NCBI GenBank assembly: GCA_002720095.2
Contig: PBGP02000009.1
Location: 1 to 64,000, forward strand
Reading direction: 5' to 3'
DNA from: Methanobacteriota archaeon
GTDB lineage: Archaea > Thermoplasmatota > Poseidoniia > Poseidoniales > Poseidoniaceae
DNA: 64,000 nucleotides
The notes beneath the pieces were generated by a model that worked only from the letters and a program-made list of their open reading frames with translations, was not told where the DNA came from and ran no database searches. Of the stretch, positions 35,436-43,319 are shown one piece after another. Both the position numbers and the translations under genes were made by a program. The stretch's first letter is position 1. Each line of letters opens with the position of its first letter.

Positions 35436-37289
35436 ATGGTCGAAGCGCCAAAACCAAATTTAGTTGATGAATTAGAGGTCGGTTTTAACCAACATAATGA
35501 TGTTAAAGAAGGAAATTACGTGATTTTGGCTACGAGTATAATGATTACTATTTTTATCATATTGAGTTTTGTTTTAGAGCCAAAATTTATCATTGATGAT
35601 TCAGATTCAAATGACAACTATCAGTGGAGAGAAGTACCTCTCAAGGAGAGATATAATATGGACCTTAACTTGACTTCCTGGCGCTCTCAACTTCCTGAGT
35701 CAGGTCCATATGAAATTCTCCCAATGACTGAACACTTTATTGAAGTAGATTTGCCTGCAAGTGAGCAAGATGCAGGATATCCAGAAGATGCCTTAATGCA
35801 TGTAGCTTTATGGTTACCCAATGTTACAGAAGAAAAAGTTCCAGTTATTGCTACTATACACCCATATTATGATTTTGGAACAGAAGTTGATGATTCCAAT
35901 CCAAATACTATTCCCGATTTAGGTGTTGGACAATGGATTTTTGAGGAGTTCATTTCCCATGGATATGCATTAGCCCAGATTTCCACATTCGGTAGTGGAC
36001 AATCTACTCATTGTCAAGATGTAAAGGGTCTTGGCGAACAAATTGGAATACAAGCGGCTGTAGAGTGGTTAGGAACTCAGAATTGGAGTAATGGCAATGT
36101 AGGTTTAATGGGTAAATCTTACGCTGGAACAACCAACTGGGAAGCAGCTCAGAATCCTTCAGAACATCTTAAGACAATAGTACCAATTAGCGGTTCGATA
36201 GGAGTTCAGCAAATGTTTTATCGCAACGGATCAGCAGAAGCTAGAGCTATGGGCTATGATTTAGCTTATGAGTTGGCTACTGCAGATCCCACTACAGACG
36301 ATTTACGAATTTGCCAAGATGATTTATGGGGTCCTGCGATGCCAGTTACGACTTCCTTAGCCGCAGAATTTGGAGGTGATGACATATCCGATTACTGGGA
36401 AGAGAGATATCACTTGGGAGATGTCATTGATAATTACAATGGTAGCGTATATATCGTGTGGGGAATGCAGGATTGGAACGTAGATCCTTATCATGCATTT
36501 CCTACATATCAGATGTTGAGAGATAAAGGTCTAACAGTGAGAGGTATTATGGGACAGTGGGGACATAATTATCCTGATCAGGGAGAAGTACATTCTCAAT
36601 TAGGCACGGGATATGGAAAAGAGGCATACGAAAATATGAGTCGTATGGATTGGGCAATAGAACTATTTAATTGGTTTGAATATTGGTTAAAAGGAATTGG
36701 AGATGAAACAGAATCGTACGTACAAATGCAAACTCACGATGGTCGTTGGCATCTCGAAGAAACTTGGCCACCAGAGGACATGAGTTGGGAAACTCATGAG
36801 TTAACTGATTGGTCATTTCCAAGTTCATCTTTAGTTAGAGCCGATAGTGGAATTAAAATAATCAGCCCTCAATTTGAAGAAGAAATTCATCTTTCAGGAT
36901 TACCTACATTACATCTTGATGTTACGACACAAGGATGTAATGGAGGACAAATTTTTGCTACATTATGGGATGAAACCTTAGGTTTAAGATTGGGTCATGC
37001 AGTCATGGATATTCGATATAGAGATGGGGGCTATGTTGCTAAACCAGTGTCTCCATTATTTGCCTCATATACAATGCTAATGGAATTTAATCCATTAGAT
37101 GTAATTCTTCCAGCTGGTAATTCGTTGTCGATAGAATTAACAGATTCTGGTGAAGATTATCTTCCAAGTACATGTGCTGTAACAGGCCTTTCAGTTAACG
37201 GGGGAACTTTCGGAATGCCTTTAATTGATAGACCGCCTAATCATGAAAATTGGTTTGAAGTTGCACATTATAATTCATCCGCGGTTTGA
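35436..37289 (+). CDS. Membrane-anchored S15 (CocE/NonD-type) alpha/beta hydrolase, second copy
   Basis: The 617-residue protein is a paralogue of the one at 14256-16151: an N-terminal helix (about 27-47) anchors an external alpha/beta hydrolase. The nucleophile is in GKSYAGTTNWEAA (about Ser228), the acid in WGMQDWNVDPYHAF, the histidine in GQWGHNYPDQGE, and the C-terminal jelly roll has GHAVMDIRYRDGG. The ATG at 35436 follows GGGGTTC and is preferred to a TTG ten codons upstream. The nucleotide-level similarity to the paralogue is moderate, so duplication is not recent. The receiver-domain gene starts 4 bases beyond the stop, suggesting one operon. Confidence 0.88.
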   Translation: MVEAPKPNLVDELEVGFNQHNDVKEGNYVILATSIMITIFIILSFVLEPKFIIDDSDSNDNYQWREVPLKERYNMDLNLTSWRSQLPESGPYEILPMTEHFIEVDLPASEQDAGYPEDALMHVALWLPNVTEEKVPVIATIHPYYDFGTEVDDSNPNTIPDLGVGQWIFEEFISHGYALAQISTFGSGQSTHCQDVKGLGEQIGIQAAVEWLGTQNWSNGNVGLMGKSYAGTTNWEAAQNPSEHLKTIVPISGSIGVQQMFYRNGSAEARAMGYDLAYELATADPTTDDLRICQDDLWGPAMPVTTSLAAEFGGDDISDYWEERYHLGDVIDNYNGSVYIVWGMQDWNVDPYHAFPTYQMLRDKGLTVRGIMGQWGHNYPDQGEVHSQLGTGYGKEAYENMSRMDWAIELFNWFEYWLKGIGDETESYVQMQTHDGRWHLEETWPPEDMSWETHELTDWSFPSSSLVRADSGIKIISPQFEEEIHLSGLPTLHLDVTTQGCNGGQIFATLWDETLGLRLGHAVMDIRYRDGGYVAKPVSPLFASYTMLMEFNPLDVILPAGNSLSIELTDSGEDYLPSTCAVTGLSVNGGTFGMPLIDRPPNHENWFEVAHYNSSAV

Positions 37290-37293
37290 TACA

Positions 37294-37656
37294 ATGCGAA
37301 TTTTAATTTTTGAAGATACATATGATATTATAGAACTAGTCAAAAATACTGGAATTAATTTAGAGGGAATTGAAATTAAACAGTTTTGGGACACTGAAAA
37401 CTCCACGGCTAGAATTAAAAAATTTAGTCCAGATATTCTTTTATTAGATTATTATATCGAACCAATTAGTGGCTTACAGGTCATTAAAAAGTTGAACATT
37501 GCATTAGAGAACAACCAAATAGTTCGCCCTAAGAAGATAATTGGAATTAGTTCATCATCTTCCGCAAATTCAAGATTTGTCCAAGCGGGGGCAGATGACT
37601 CAATAATTAAATTTGAATTAGCAAACCTAGACTTATGGAATAGAGATAATGTTTGA
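37294..37656 (+). CDS. Stand-alone response regulator receiver domain
   Basis: The 120-residue protein is a CheY-like receiver with the acidic pair in ILIFEDTYD, the phosphoacceptor aspartate in ILLLDYYIEP (about residue 51), the T/S switch in IIGISSSS and the conserved lysine in DSIIKFEL. There is no output domain, so it must act through a partner protein. The start at 37294 fits the domain boundary. A longer reading would add 23 residues of no homology. No histidine kinase is nearby. It begins 4 bases after the S15 hydrolase gene. Confidence 0.85.
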   Translation: MRILIFEDTYDIIELVKNTGINLEGIEIKQFWDTENSTARIKKFSPDILLLDYYIEPISGLQVIKKLNIALENNQIVRPKKIIGISSSSSANSRFVQAGADDSIIKFELANLDLWNRDNV

Positions 37657-37712
37657 TTTTCCTGAACTATATTAAACAAATAGTTATTTACTAATTTATC
37701 AGAGACTTATTT

Positions 37713-38402
37713 ATGGGAGAATACCCTAAGTTGATGATGCTTCAGACCTGTCCTTTTTGTTGGAAGGTGAGGAGCTTGTTAGAGAATTTGAAAATAGATT
37801 TTCATGAAGATCAATTAAACCCCCTTAGAAGAAAAAAATCTTTAAAATTTGCAGGTGATTGGGGAAAAGTTCCAATATGGCGAGAGTCCGAAACAGATTT
37901 TATTATTGATTCAACTCCAATAATGATTTTTTTAGATGAGAAATATAATTCATCAAAATTATACGATACAAATTCTGATAGACAGGCTGAATGGTTGAAA
38001 TGGGTTGATGAAAAATTAGCTAAGGCAACAATTCCAATTCTTTACGGTTCACTTGGTTCTGCATTGAGTAGTACTAGAACAGTATCTAAGTTAGAAAAAT
38101 TTGGATTTTTTTCTAGGCATCTTTACGCATGGACAGGGTTCCCAATTATGTGGGGAATTATCGCTAAAACTAGAGTAAAAAAAGATGGTCGCAAACCAAA
38201 AAAATTATGGCATGATTTATTAGATGAATTCTTACTTCAGTTTGATGGAAAACCTTATTTTGGTGGAGACAAACCCGATATTGTAGATTTTGCAGCATTT
38301 GGTATTGTTCGTTCGATTAGTCCTTTCAGACAATTTAGGGAAATTGAATCGCATGATTCAGGGATTAAATGGTATAATTCTATACTCTCTACGTTAAACT
38401 AA
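37713..38402 (+). CDS. GST/glutaredoxin-like protein (mPGES-2 type)
   Basis: The 229-residue protein has an N-terminal thioredoxin-like domain with the dithiol CPFCWKVRSLLE (Cys13 and Cys16), a V-P-I/D-S-T-P glutathione-pocket segment, and an all-helical GST C-terminal domain (DLLDEFLLQFDGKPYFGGDKPDIVDFAAFG). This is the layout of membrane-associated prostaglandin E synthase-2-like GSTs. The archaeal role is probably redox or thiol-disulfide chemistry. Archaea of this group do not all have glutathione, so the thiol partner is unknown. It is convergent with the WW-tail gene with no gap. Confidence 0.85.
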   Translation: MGEYPKLMMLQTCPFCWKVRSLLENLKIDFHEDQLNPLRRKKSLKFAGDWGKVPIWRESETDFIIDSTPIMIFLDEKYNSSKLYDTNSDRQAEWLKWVDEKLAKATIPILYGSLGSALSSTRTVSKLEKFGFFSRHLYAWTGFPIMWGIIAKTRVKKDGRKPKKLWHDLLDEFLLQFDGKPYFGGDKPDIVDFAAFGIVRSISPFRQFREIESHDSGIKWYNSILSTLN

Positions 38403-39104
38403 TTATTCCTCAGCAGGATACCAATCGTTCTCATCAGGTTCTCTATACCACCACTGACCATTTTCATCTTCATACCACTCCACACCATCTTCATCAACAG
38501 TATATTCTTCTTCAAGATTTTCAGTCTCATTAATTAATCCAGATTCTATCGCAATTCTACGTTTAGTTTCAAGAGCGTCTTCTTCATCATCTCTGAATAC
38601 TCTTCCAGTTGGGTCAATATTGTTGTCAGATTTATTTGAGTATCCTTCTTCTAAAGCGTTTCTCGACTCTTCAGCAAATTCTAGAGCCATTTGCTCCCTG
38701 TATGATTCAAATTCTTCTCTTCCGAACGAACCAGTAAATTGATTTGATTTTTTGCGCATTAATGAGTCTAAATCAATATTTTTACCAGTTTTAACTGAAG
38801 GTGCATCTGGGACACCTTCGGTGGAATAGTATTCATCATCTTCATCATTAATTTTATCGAATGTTCTTCCTTCAGGATCGATATCTTCTAATTCTTCAAT
38901 TAATAAATCATGTTCGTCATCATCAATTTTCCCTTCTTTGTTAGCTTTAACAATTATTTTCATAAATTTTCTAATTTCTCTAGCTAATTGCCTATCATCT
39001 TCAAGTACATCTGGTAGATTTTCTATTTGTTTTAACAACTTATCATAAGGAGTTCCTGTCAATGCCCCAATAAATTTACTAAACCGACTTTTACGTTTTA
39101 CCAT
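38403..39104 (-). CDS. Acidic protein with WW-like C-terminal tail
   Basis: The 233-residue cytosolic protein is very acidic after a basic N-terminus (MVKRKSRFSKFIGALTG). It has an internal duplication (IDPEGRTF and IDPTGRVF, each followed by an acidic run) and ends in a tryptophan/tyrosine-rich element with VEWYEDENGQWWYREP and DWYPAEE. The same aromatic spacing is in the cytoplasmic tail of the surface protein at 10420-11745. The ATG at 39104 follows GAGGTCA at 8 bases. A longer reading upstream would add 41 residues and is not supported. Function unknown. Confidence 0.7.
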   Translation of the reverse strand: MVKRKSRFSKFIGALTGTPYDKLLKQIENLPDVLEDDRQLAREIRKFMKIIVKANKEGKIDDDEHDLLIEELEDIDPEGRTFDKINDEDDEYYSTEGVPDAPSVKTGKNIDLDSLMRKKSNQFTGSFGREEFESYREQMALEFAEESRNALEEGYSNKSDNNIDPTGRVFRDDEEDALETKRRIAIESGLINETENLEEEYTVDEDGVEWYEDENGQWWYREPDENDWYPAEE

Positions 39105-39163
39105 GGGAAATGACCTCTTTGTAAGCAATACTGCTTCAAACTTATCATAAAAAAACATTAGGG

Positions 39164-39877
39164 ATGTTAAGAGCGAAGATGGTATCCCGATGGCTTGAAG
39201 ATGCAATGCAAAATTATAATTCAACATCCTTGGAGAAAAAACACCTATATTCGTCTTTACTTCAAATTCCTGGAAATATATTCGAACGGATTATTCAGTG
39301 GACGTTAGAAAATCTTCCAGACGAAATTTTAGTTGGATTTGACCCTGATTGGAATAAACCCCATTTAAGAGAAGTCGAGGATATTTTTTCCATAAAACAA
39401 AGTAAAAAACAACTTTTTTCAGGTGAGGGTTATTCCTTGGGGGAACCAACTTTGGTTAACCGTGGTGACTCATTTTCAGTACATCATTTACCTGAGGAAT
39501 GGACCGATGACTTTTTTAGTTTAGATAGGGGGAAAAGAAGAAGTAGATTTACTCATTGGTTACATACACATCCTAATTCTGTGGCAATTCCAAGCTCAGC
39601 AGACGCTGAAGCAGCGCAATTTACTGAAGGTATAGACATGATCTTAGGTATTAATTTTTTACAGGAAGGAGTCTCTACATGGTTTGATGATGTAGAAGGA
39701 TATAGAAGATTACTTACTAATACTAACGAAAATATAATTGGAGCAACATCAACTGGACACTTGATTCTTGGACTAGAGGTAATTGCATACCATAGAAGTG
39801 GGATTGGAATCAACGTAATTTTTGTTGACGAAAAAGGAGTTCCATACGGTCTAGAAAATATCATTTTTGAAAAATAA
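39164..39877 (+). CDS. JAMM (Mov34/MPN+) metalloprotease-like domain protein
   Basis: The 237-residue protein has a complete JAMM zinc signature: H134-T-H136 followed after exactly ten residues by D147 (HTHPNSVAIPSSAD), with Glu54 in EILVGF a plausible fourth ligand or base. JAMM proteases cleave ubiquitin-like or other isopeptide bonds and also occur in siderophore and sulfur-carrier systems. Here there is no ubiquitin-like protein gene adjacent. The divergent neighbour is the acidic WW-tail protein, 59 bases away, which may be a partner (inference). The second ATG at 39179 is an alternative start. Confidence 0.85.
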   Translation: MLRAKMVSRWLEDAMQNYNSTSLEKKHLYSSLLQIPGNIFERIIQWTLENLPDEILVGFDPDWNKPHLREVEDIFSIKQSKKQLFSGEGYSLGEPTLVNRGDSFSVHHLPEEWTDDFFSLDRGKRRSRFTHWLHTHPNSVAIPSSADAEAAQFTEGIDMILGINFLQEGVSTWFDDVEGYRRLLTNTNENIIGATSTGHLILGLEVIAYHRSGIGINVIFVDEKGVPYGLENIIFEK

Positions 39878-40469
39878 AACTATTATTTTCAAAAGAATAA
39901 GAAATTGGTTTTCCAGTAGGGATTTCCAGTTTTACAATATCTTCTTTACTAATATCTTCTATCTTCATTACGATACTACGTAAAGAATTTCCGTGAGCAA
40001 CAACGAGTATATTTTTGCCTGTTGTTAGTTCAGGAATAATTTCTTCTTCTAAACACGGGATAGTTCTTTCAGACGTCATTTTCAAGCTTTCACCATTTGG
40101 TGGAGGAATATCAAAAGATCTCCTCCAAATTTGGATTTGTTCAGCACCGAATTTTTCTCGTGCGACATCGTGATTAACTCCTTGGAGATCACCATAATGT
40201 CTTTCATTTAACCTATAATCTTTGATAATTTTAACATTTTTAGATTTAGAATTACACTGAATAATTATTTCTGCTGTCTTTTGAGCACGCTTTAATTTGC
40301 TGGTATAAATAAAATCAAAATCAATGTCACATAATAGTTTTCCAGCATTCACAGCCTCGATAACTCCTTGATCTGTCAATTCAACATCAGTCCATCCAGT
40401 AAATAATTTCTTAGCATTCCAAGTGGATTGGCCATGACGGACTAGGATTAGTAATGACACGGCTTTCAT
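39861..40469 (-). CDS. gpmA: 2,3-bisphosphoglycerate-dependent phosphoglycerate mutase
   Basis: The enzyme interconverts 3- and 2-phosphoglycerate. The 202-residue protein has the phosphohistidine motif VRHGQSTWN (His12), FTGWTDVELTDQG, the ERHYGDLQG loop and IWRRSFDIPPPNG, and the second histidine in VAHGNSLRS. This full set marks the dPGM branch rather than a general histidine phosphatase. It is shorter than the usual 230-250 residues, mainly at the C-terminus. Many archaea use the cofactor-independent enzyme, so a bacterial-type dPGM may be a transfer. It overlaps the tail of the JAMM gene by 17 bases. Confidence 0.9.
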   Translation of the reverse strand: MKAVSLLILVRHGQSTWNAKKLFTGWTDVELTDQGVIEAVNAGKLLCDIDFDFIYTSKLKRAQKTAEIIIQCNSKSKNVKIIKDYRLNERHYGDLQGVNHDVAREKFGAEQIQIWRRSFDIPPPNGESLKMTSERTIPCLEEEIIPELTTGKNILVVAHGNSLRSIVMKIEDISKEDIVKLEIPTGKPISYSFENNSFIFQK

Positions 40470-40500
40470 GCACGCTAATATATTCCGTCTTTCAATATTT

Positions 40501-41307
40501 TCAAGGGAATGCTAAATGGACTACCCACAGTATTACCAGTGGAGAGATTCCCATTACAATATCTCTGATGAACAATATAATTATAGTACTCGATTGAGCA
40601 GCAGAAAATTTTTCAAATTCTGTCTGCATTTTTTCGTCAATCATGTCTGAAACTTTTCCTGCACCTTTACGAGCAACTTCAATTGCTGCACCTGTAGCAA
40701 CAGAAGTTAGTAATCCTGCTGGAGTGATTTTTCTTGCTTTAAGTGCTATTAACCCCCATGTCTTAAATGATGTTTTTGCTATTGATGAGCCTAAATCACC
40801 ATTATTCACTTCATTAACCTGTTCTTTCTTAGAGAATTTCCTCAAAAATCCGCGGACACCTAAACCTGCATCAGCAATTTTTCTTAGCCTGTCAATATTT
40901 CTTTTTTTTATTGCATTCAACATATTCCTGACTCTAATAATTCTTGATAAATCTAAAAATATCCAAATTAAAGTGAATAATACCACTACCACCATGCCAA
41001 AATAATTAGTTTGCTCCCAATTAGGCCATCCTAATGGATCACTACTGATTCTAAATACAAAAACTATCAATAAGGGTATAAAAAATGCCAATAATTCATT
41101 AAAAGCTAACAAACCATAACCTTTGATCGGTAATTGTTTAATTTTTTTGAATGCCCATTCCCCGTGTGGGATTAACTGTTTAGTAACTATCAAAAAAGGC
41201 TTAACTAATAAAATAATTCGTAAAATCATCGGTATAAATAGAAATAGAATATATGATTCCCAGATATTTTGTGGGGGTAGTGAAATGAGAGCGAGAGGCT
41301 CGACCAT
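40501..41307 (-). CDS. Hypothetical multi-pass membrane protein
   Basis: The 268-residue protein has about four hydrophobic helices: IWESYILFLFIPMILRIILL, GYGLLAFNELLAFFIPLLIVFVF, GMVVVVLFTLIWIFL and the final IIILFIRDIVMGISPLVIL. Between helices 3 and 4 is a basic, helical, cytoplasmic region of about 120 residues (AIKKRNIDRLRKI, GAAIEVARKGAGKV). No family was recognised. It is divergent from the cupin gene and followed on the same strand by gpmA. It resembles small scaffold-like membrane proteins more than a transporter, which is impression only. Confidence 0.6.
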   Translation of the reverse strand: MVEPLALISLPPQNIWESYILFLFIPMILRIILLVKPFLIVTKQLIPHGEWAFKKIKQLPIKGYGLLAFNELLAFFIPLLIVFVFRISSDPLGWPNWEQTNYFGMVVVVLFTLIWIFLDLSRIIRVRNMLNAIKKRNIDRLRKIADAGLGVRGFLRKFSKKEQVNEVNNGDLGSSIAKTSFKTWGLIALKARKITPAGLLTSVATGAAIEVARKGAGKVSDMIDEKMQTEFEKFSAAQSSTIIILFIRDIVMGISPLVILWVVHLAFP

Positions 41308-41379
41308 ATACCCCTTACAACTTATTCTTTTTCAATTAATGGCCGCAGGCTTCATGTTGTAGTTCATATTCGGAATGTC

Positions 41380-41742
41380 ATGTCATTTTCATATGATTCG
41401 TCTGATTGGTTAAATTTTACAGTTGATTTAGATTGGATTAATGAAAATATTAAGTGGAAAGATTTTGGTACAGGTGTGAGAATAGGTAAGTTAGCTAGAG
41501 AAGGAAAAACAAGTTTAGTATTATATGATTGTAAACCAGAGGTTGAGATTAATGCATTTTTCCCGCATTCACATCCTGGAGGAGAGGTTTACTTTGTTTT
41601 AGATGGAGAGGTTATTGATGAAATGGGCCAATACCCAAAAGGATCAATAGTTTGGATGAACCCAGGATCAGATCATAATCCAAAAACTGTCGGCAAGACT
41701 ATTATTCTAGTACTATGGCCAGATGGTGTAAAATCGATTTAA
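41380..41742 (+). CDS. Cupin-domain protein (ChrR-like)
   Basis: The 120-residue single-domain cupin has the metal motif FFPHSHPGGEVYFVLDGEV with two histidines and a glutamate, and a second motif DHNPKT with one more histidine, giving the usual four-ligand site. This small size and the sequence order resemble ChrR-type anti-sigma cupins and related sugar or oxygen sensors. No sigma factor is expected in archaea, so a catalytic or ligand-binding role is more likely. Convergent with the AlkB-like gene, overlapping its stop by 4 bases. Confidence 0.85.
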   Translation: MSFSYDSSDWLNFTVDLDWINENIKWKDFGTGVRIGKLAREGKTSLVLYDCKPEVEINAFFPHSHPGGEVYFVLDGEVIDEMGQYPKGSIVWMNPGSDHNPKTVGKTIILVLWPDGVKSI

Positions 41743-42770
41743 TTCTTGGGAATCCTATGATCCATTAATTTTCTCCAAATAGGAGGAATTAAACTCGGCC
41801 AGAATAAACCAAAATAGCCAGTAGGTAAGTCTGGTGCTCCATCATAAGGTCTGAGTTTCCAAAATGGCTCATTCGCCTTTAGATGATGTGCGGGGTGTCT
41901 GGTTAATTCTAGTAAAGCCCATCTAGACAATCTTTTTTCAGATTGCCATGAGTGCATCATTGTTTGTTTTTCTCCAATTTCTCTGTTTAATCCATAGTGT
42001 CTAATATAATTAACATACTCAAGCAAGAAAATAGCAAAAAAAGCTTGTGCTATGAAAGCAAATGTAGCGGTGATACCAAAAATGTAGTAAATAGAATAAA
42101 TCAATAGTGATTGGATTATAACTCCTATGAATACAGGATTACTGAAGAAATACATTTTCTTGTTTCTCTTTTCAGCTCTTTTTTGTTCAGTTTTCCACGC
42201 ACCAATAAATTGATTTGGAATTGTTTGCATTATGTGATACCAGAGCCCCCTTCCTTTTGGGGCACTTGCTGGATCTTTTCTTGTTGAAACATATTTATGA
42301 TGATTTACGTTATGCTCGGTAGTAAAATGTGCATAAAGTGACATTACTAAATTTGCTCTTCCCATCCACCATGAAATTGATTTGGTTTTTTTGTGTCCTA
42401 ACTCATGTGCGACTATTATTCCACAAATCCCAGTAACAAGTCCAGAACTAATAGCAGCAGTCCAAGACGTCCAAATATTTCCATCAATCATTACTCTCCA
42501 ACATAGAGTAATGATTACTACTGGATGAATAATTGAATGGATGTGCAGAATTATTTCATAAGGTGTTCCAGATTTTGCTATCATTTTTGTTGGTATATCC
42601 TCACCTAATAAACTATCTAAAATAGGATAAATTCCCAGAATTAAAATTATTCCACTGATAGTTGACAGACCTCCAATAATATTGCCTGTGATAACGACAA
42701 TTGGGGCAATAAAACCAATTAGGTGAAAGTACCATTTTTCTTGAGAATCAGAAATAGTTTTGTTTAAAAT
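41739..42770 (-). CDS. AlkB-like membrane diiron monooxygenase with probable ATT start
   Basis: The 343-residue integral membrane protein (about six helices) matches alkane 1-monooxygenase/xylene monooxygenase. It has all histidine boxes: HELGHK, EHNVNHH, HYGL and LTRHPAHH, plus ATRKDPASA-like STRKDPASA and a YPILDSLLGED N-terminal segment typical of AlkB. The signature NYxEHYGL reads NYIRHYGL, with Glu replaced by Arg. From the in-frame stop to the first ATG (42584) there are no ATG, GTG or TTG codons, yet conserved AlkB sequence precedes it. A perfect Shine-Dalgarno GGAGGTGA sits 6 bases before ATT at 42768-42770, taken as the start. Substrate, chain length and partner rubredoxin unknown. 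Confidence 0.8.
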   Translation of the reverse strand: MLNKTISDSQEKWYFHLIGFIAPIVVITGNIIGGLSTISGIILILGIYPILDSLLGEDIPTKMIAKSGTPYEIILHIHSIIHPVVIITLCWRVMIDGNIWTSWTAAISSGLVTGICGIIVAHELGHKKTKSISWWMGRANLVMSLYAHFTTEHNVNHHKYVSTRKDPASAPKGRGLWYHIMQTIPNQFIGAWKTEQKRAEKRNKKMYFFSNPVFIGVIIQSLLIYSIYYIFGITATFAFIAQAFFAIFLLEYVNYIRHYGLNREIGEKQTMMHSWQSEKRLSRWALLELTRHPAHHLKANEPFWKLRPYDGAPDLPTGYFGLFWPSLIPPIWRKLMDHRIPKN

Positions 42771-42774
42771 ATTG

Positions 42775-42782
42775 TCACCTCC
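42775..42782 (-). promoter_or_regulatory. Strong Shine-Dalgarno before an ATT start (AlkB-like gene)
   Basis: The minus strand reads GGAGGTGA right after the HAD-gene stop codon (42787). It is an uninterrupted match to the anti-Shine-Dalgarno and is 6 bases (from GGAGGT) before the ATT at 42768-42770. It decides the start of the AlkB-like gene and implies coupling with the upstream HAD-like gene. Confidence 0.7.
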
Positions 42783-42786
42783 TTAA

Positions 42787-43206
42787 TTAATGAATAAATA
42801 TTTGCAATTGTCTATTTTTTCTAATTAAATCTGTAAATTTTCCGTTGAATTTAGTGGCCCGTACAATATAGTCAACAATCCAGTGATAGTTTCTACCTCT
42901 TGTCTTACCAAAAATAATTCCATGATACTTAAATTTATGATTTTTTAACCAACTTTTAATAATTTCTCTATGTTCTTCAGTTCTATTTGATAAAAAATAT
43001 CTGATGTGCTCTGAATCAAACCATTTGTTGATTGTTTTGAGTTCATTAGAGTAAGCATTTGTATTTTTTATTCTCCAAGATTCTTCATTTAGAATATTAC
43101 CGCAAATTGTTCCATCAATGTCTATTGAGTAATTTTTAATTTCAGGAGAAAGAATCGGACTTTCTAAAATCTTATGAGAATCCGTGACTTCGTTTAGTTC
43201 GTTCAC
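42787..43206 (-). CDS. HAD-superfamily phosphatase-like protein
   Basis: The 139-residue protein resembles small HAD phosphatases of capsule or sugar-phosphate loci. It has the nucleophile motif IDIDGTICGN (motif I), a second Asp-free FLSNRTEEHREIIKSWL helix with the motif-II Ser/Thr, and a C-terminal HWIVDYIVRATKF in place of the usual D-D motif III. The catalytic motif III is therefore weak. The start is a GTG at 43204-43206, with no better ATG in frame. It is upstream of and likely co-transcribed with the AlkB-like gene (16-base gap), though no functional link is obvious. Confidence 0.65.
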   Translation of the reverse strand: MNELNEVTDSHKILESPILSPEIKNYSIDIDGTICGNILNEESWRIKNTNAYSNELKTINKWFDSEHIRYFLSNRTEEHREIIKSWLKNHKFKYHGIIFGKTRGRNYHWIVDYIVRATKFNGKFTDLIRKNRQLQIFIH

Positions 43207-43241
43207 ATATACCCGTTTCTAACGTAGTTCTTGAATACTAG

Positions 43242-43310
43242 CCTTGTAAGCGGAATAATATCCGAGCCAACTCCGATTGCAAATTGCGACAGTGAGCTAC
43301 AGGCTCAAGG
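43242..43310 (+). promoter_or_regulatory. Possible structured mRNA leader of taw1 (three-way junction)
   Basis: The sequence can form P1 CCTTG (43242-43246) with CAAGG (43306-43310), P2 CGGA (43251-43254) with TCCG (43261-43264), and an extended P3 with AGCC/GGCT (43265-43268/43302-43305), CTC/GAG (43271-43273/43294-43296) and TTGC/GCGA (43277-43280/43286-43289). Stems are contiguous without gaps at two junction sides. The 3' strand of P1 contains AAGGA, eight bases before the TTG at 43320, so folding could hide the ribosome site. A TATA-like ACATATAC at 43205-43212 would start transcription near 43236. No known riboswitch class is recognised. Confidence 0.3.
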
Positions 43311-43319
43311 ATAAGTGAT

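Noticed and set aside
41123-41362. Short plus-strand ORF overlapping the membrane protein at 40501-41307
   Set aside because: It is antisense to a hydrophobic gene with a good start. It has no ribosome site or recognisable domain.
43239-43313. A tRNA or tRNA-like gene upstream of taw1
   Set aside because: The length fits but the acceptor stem is only 5 bp, there is no T-loop GTTCRA sequence and no anticodon arm at the expected place.
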